Source of the DNA: CAYPCH01 sp964409165
GTDB lineage: Bacteria; Bacillota; Clostridia; Acetivibrionales; Acetivibrionaceae
DNA: 6,256 nt
Direction of reading: 5' to 3'
NCBI GenBank assembly: GCA_964409165.1
Contig: CAYPCH010000153.1
Span: 1-6,256 of the forward strand
Below are positions 5,396-6,256 of the stretch, piece by piece. A program made the position numbers and the translations under genes. Numbering within the stretch: position 1 is the stretch's first letter; the number at the start of each line of letters is the position of its first letter. Below the pieces are notes generated by a model. It had not been told where the DNA came from, made no database searches, and saw only the letters and a list, made by a program, of their open reading frames with translations.

Positions 5396-6181
5396 CTATT
5401 TGTTTTCTGCCGGAAACTTATCAATCAAGCCCAATAAATACTTCTTTACTAGTGCATAGTCGGTAGAATTTATACTTCCGTCAGCGTTAACATCGGCAGA
5501 AACAGAACCATTCACATATGGAAAATCTGACAGTGTCCCAAGCAGGTATCTTTTTAATAGGGCATAATCAGTTGAATCAACCATTCCGCCTGCTGTTATC
5601 GAATCACCATAAAATATCCAGTCATCTTCTATACCCTGTGCTGCATTATGTATATCAAGGTTTATTGTTGCGGTATTTCCGCTCAAGCTGTTAACCTCAG
5701 AAACATTCATTCTCAGCCAATTATAACCTGTAAGGTCAATTGCGTACTGTCTCGAATGATAAATATTATTAGTTGTTTTTTCCAAAGTCACCCATCCTGA
5801 TGTGGGTGCATTTCCTCCTCCCGGTGCTGAATTTGCTTCAATTGTGTAAGATTTTGGACTGTTATAGGAACCACTATTCTTAATGGTATAATCATAATCA
5901 TATGTATCGTTGTTATACCATACAACAACTACCTTGCCCCGATGCGAAGCCTCTACATTTGAAAGGTCATAGGCAATCCAACCTGGTACGGAACCTCTCC
6001 AGGTAGTTGCGTAACTGCTGTCATTCGCACTTTTTGCGTTGTCGGATGAAGCATATGCAGGGACATTGCGGCTTATCACAGGAAGCTTATTAGGTGCTAT
6101 TGCCCATAAATTGCACTGCAATAAAACTGATATAGCAAAAACCCCTATGGAAATAAGACTAAATGTCTTCAACACCTTCAT
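5396..6181 (-). CDS. Secreted dockerin protein with a truncated SGNH/GDSL hydrolase
   Basis: A 261-residue predicted cellulosome component. A signal peptide covers about residues 1-27 (Lys2, Lys5, hydrophobic core, likely cut after Ala27). Residues about 30-182 form a beta-rich, aromatic domain of carbohydrate-binding or discoidin-like character. DDWIFYGDSITAGG (186-199) is block I of an SGNH/GDSL esterase with the would-be catalytic Ser194. No later block (the GxND or DxxH motifs) is present. The protein passes directly into a type-I dockerin from about residue 200: helix one DYALLKRYLLG (205-215), then a full second calcium loop DVNADGSINSTD (230-241) and helix DYALVKKYLLG. The first loop lacks its normal Asp/Asn ligands and is one residue too long. 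Both repeats carry Ser-Thr at recognition positions 10-11. AGGGGG lies 7 bases before the ATG. The protein is probably non-catalytic, and I infer an internal in-frame deletion. No promoter was recognised in the 75 bases upstream. Confidence 0.88.
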   Translation of the reverse strand: MKVLKTFSLISIGVFAISVLLQCNLWAIAPNKLPVISRNVPAYASSDNAKSANDSSYATTWRGSVPGWIAYDLSNVEASHRGKVVVVWYNNDTYDYDYTIKNSGSYNSPKSYTIEANSAPGGGNAPTSGWVTLEKTTNNIYHSRQYAIDLTGYNWLRMNVSEVNSLSGNTATINLDIHNAAQGIEDDWIFYGDSITAGGMVDSTDYALLKRYLLGTLSDFPYVNGSVSADVNADGSINSTDYALVKKYLLGLIDKFPAENK

Positions 6182-6256
6182 TTTGTTTCCCCCTTTTATA
6201 TTAATTAACTCAACTTTCCCACAGTATTTATGGGCTCTTTGCCACTAACGTAGCAT

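Noticed and set aside
6110..6118. Lipobox in the dockerin signal peptide (LLQC at residues 20-23)
   Set aside because: Gln directly before Cys does not fit a lipobox, and a normal signal peptidase I site is available near Ala27.
6182..6256. Cyclic-di-GMP riboswitch upstream of the dockerin gene, suggested by a GGCAAAG stretch on the minus strand
   Set aside because: The surrounding conserved stems and tetraloop-receptor elements are not visible, and the window ends before a full aptamer could fit.

Overview
This 6.3-kb window looks like the chromosome of an anaerobic, AT-rich, cellulosome-forming member of the Clostridia (the Ruminiclostridium/Acetivibrio type). The evidence is a secreted type-I dockerin protein, an oxygen-sensitive class III ribonucleotide reductase, Gram-positive ribosome binding sites and consensus housekeeping promoters. 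I cannot fix the species. The dockerin carries Ser-Thr at its recognition positions, as in Acetivibrio thermocellus and unlike the Ala-hydrophobic pair typical of R. cellulolyticum.

Layout, left to right. Positions 1 to about 180 are more GC-rich than what follows and hold a cluster of inverted repeats that looks like the end of a structured RNA or mobile element, not identified. One reading frame stays open from the left edge to 301, but I do not trust it as a gene. A plus-strand lipoprotein gene of unknown family follows (351-1172). It converges on a minus-strand block, with two strong hairpins (1198-1240 and 1277-1300) between them.

The minus-strand block, read from right to left, starts with a dockerin protein (6181-5396). 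Next comes a stand-alone methionine synthase reactivation-domain protein (5083-4448). The nrdD-nrdG operon (4161-1379) is last. NrdD makes deoxynucleotides anaerobically and NrdG, a radical-SAM enzyme, installs its glycyl radical; the two genes overlap by four bases. Upstream of nrdD is a very clear promoter (TTGACA, 17-base spacer, TAGAAT) with a perfect 16-base NrdR box over its -35 and spacer. A weaker second box is centred 32 bases downstream, followed by a leader of about 180 bases.

The most unusual item is the dockerin protein. After its N-terminal domain it enters the first conserved block of an SGNH/GDSL hydrolase (GDSIT) and then passes, within a few residues, into the middle of a dockerin. 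Almost the whole hydrolase domain and the first dockerin calcium loop are missing. It reads as an in-frame internal deletion that has left a probably non-catalytic protein with a damaged dockerin. I found no CRISPR array, tRNA, rRNA, intact transposase or obvious new defence system.
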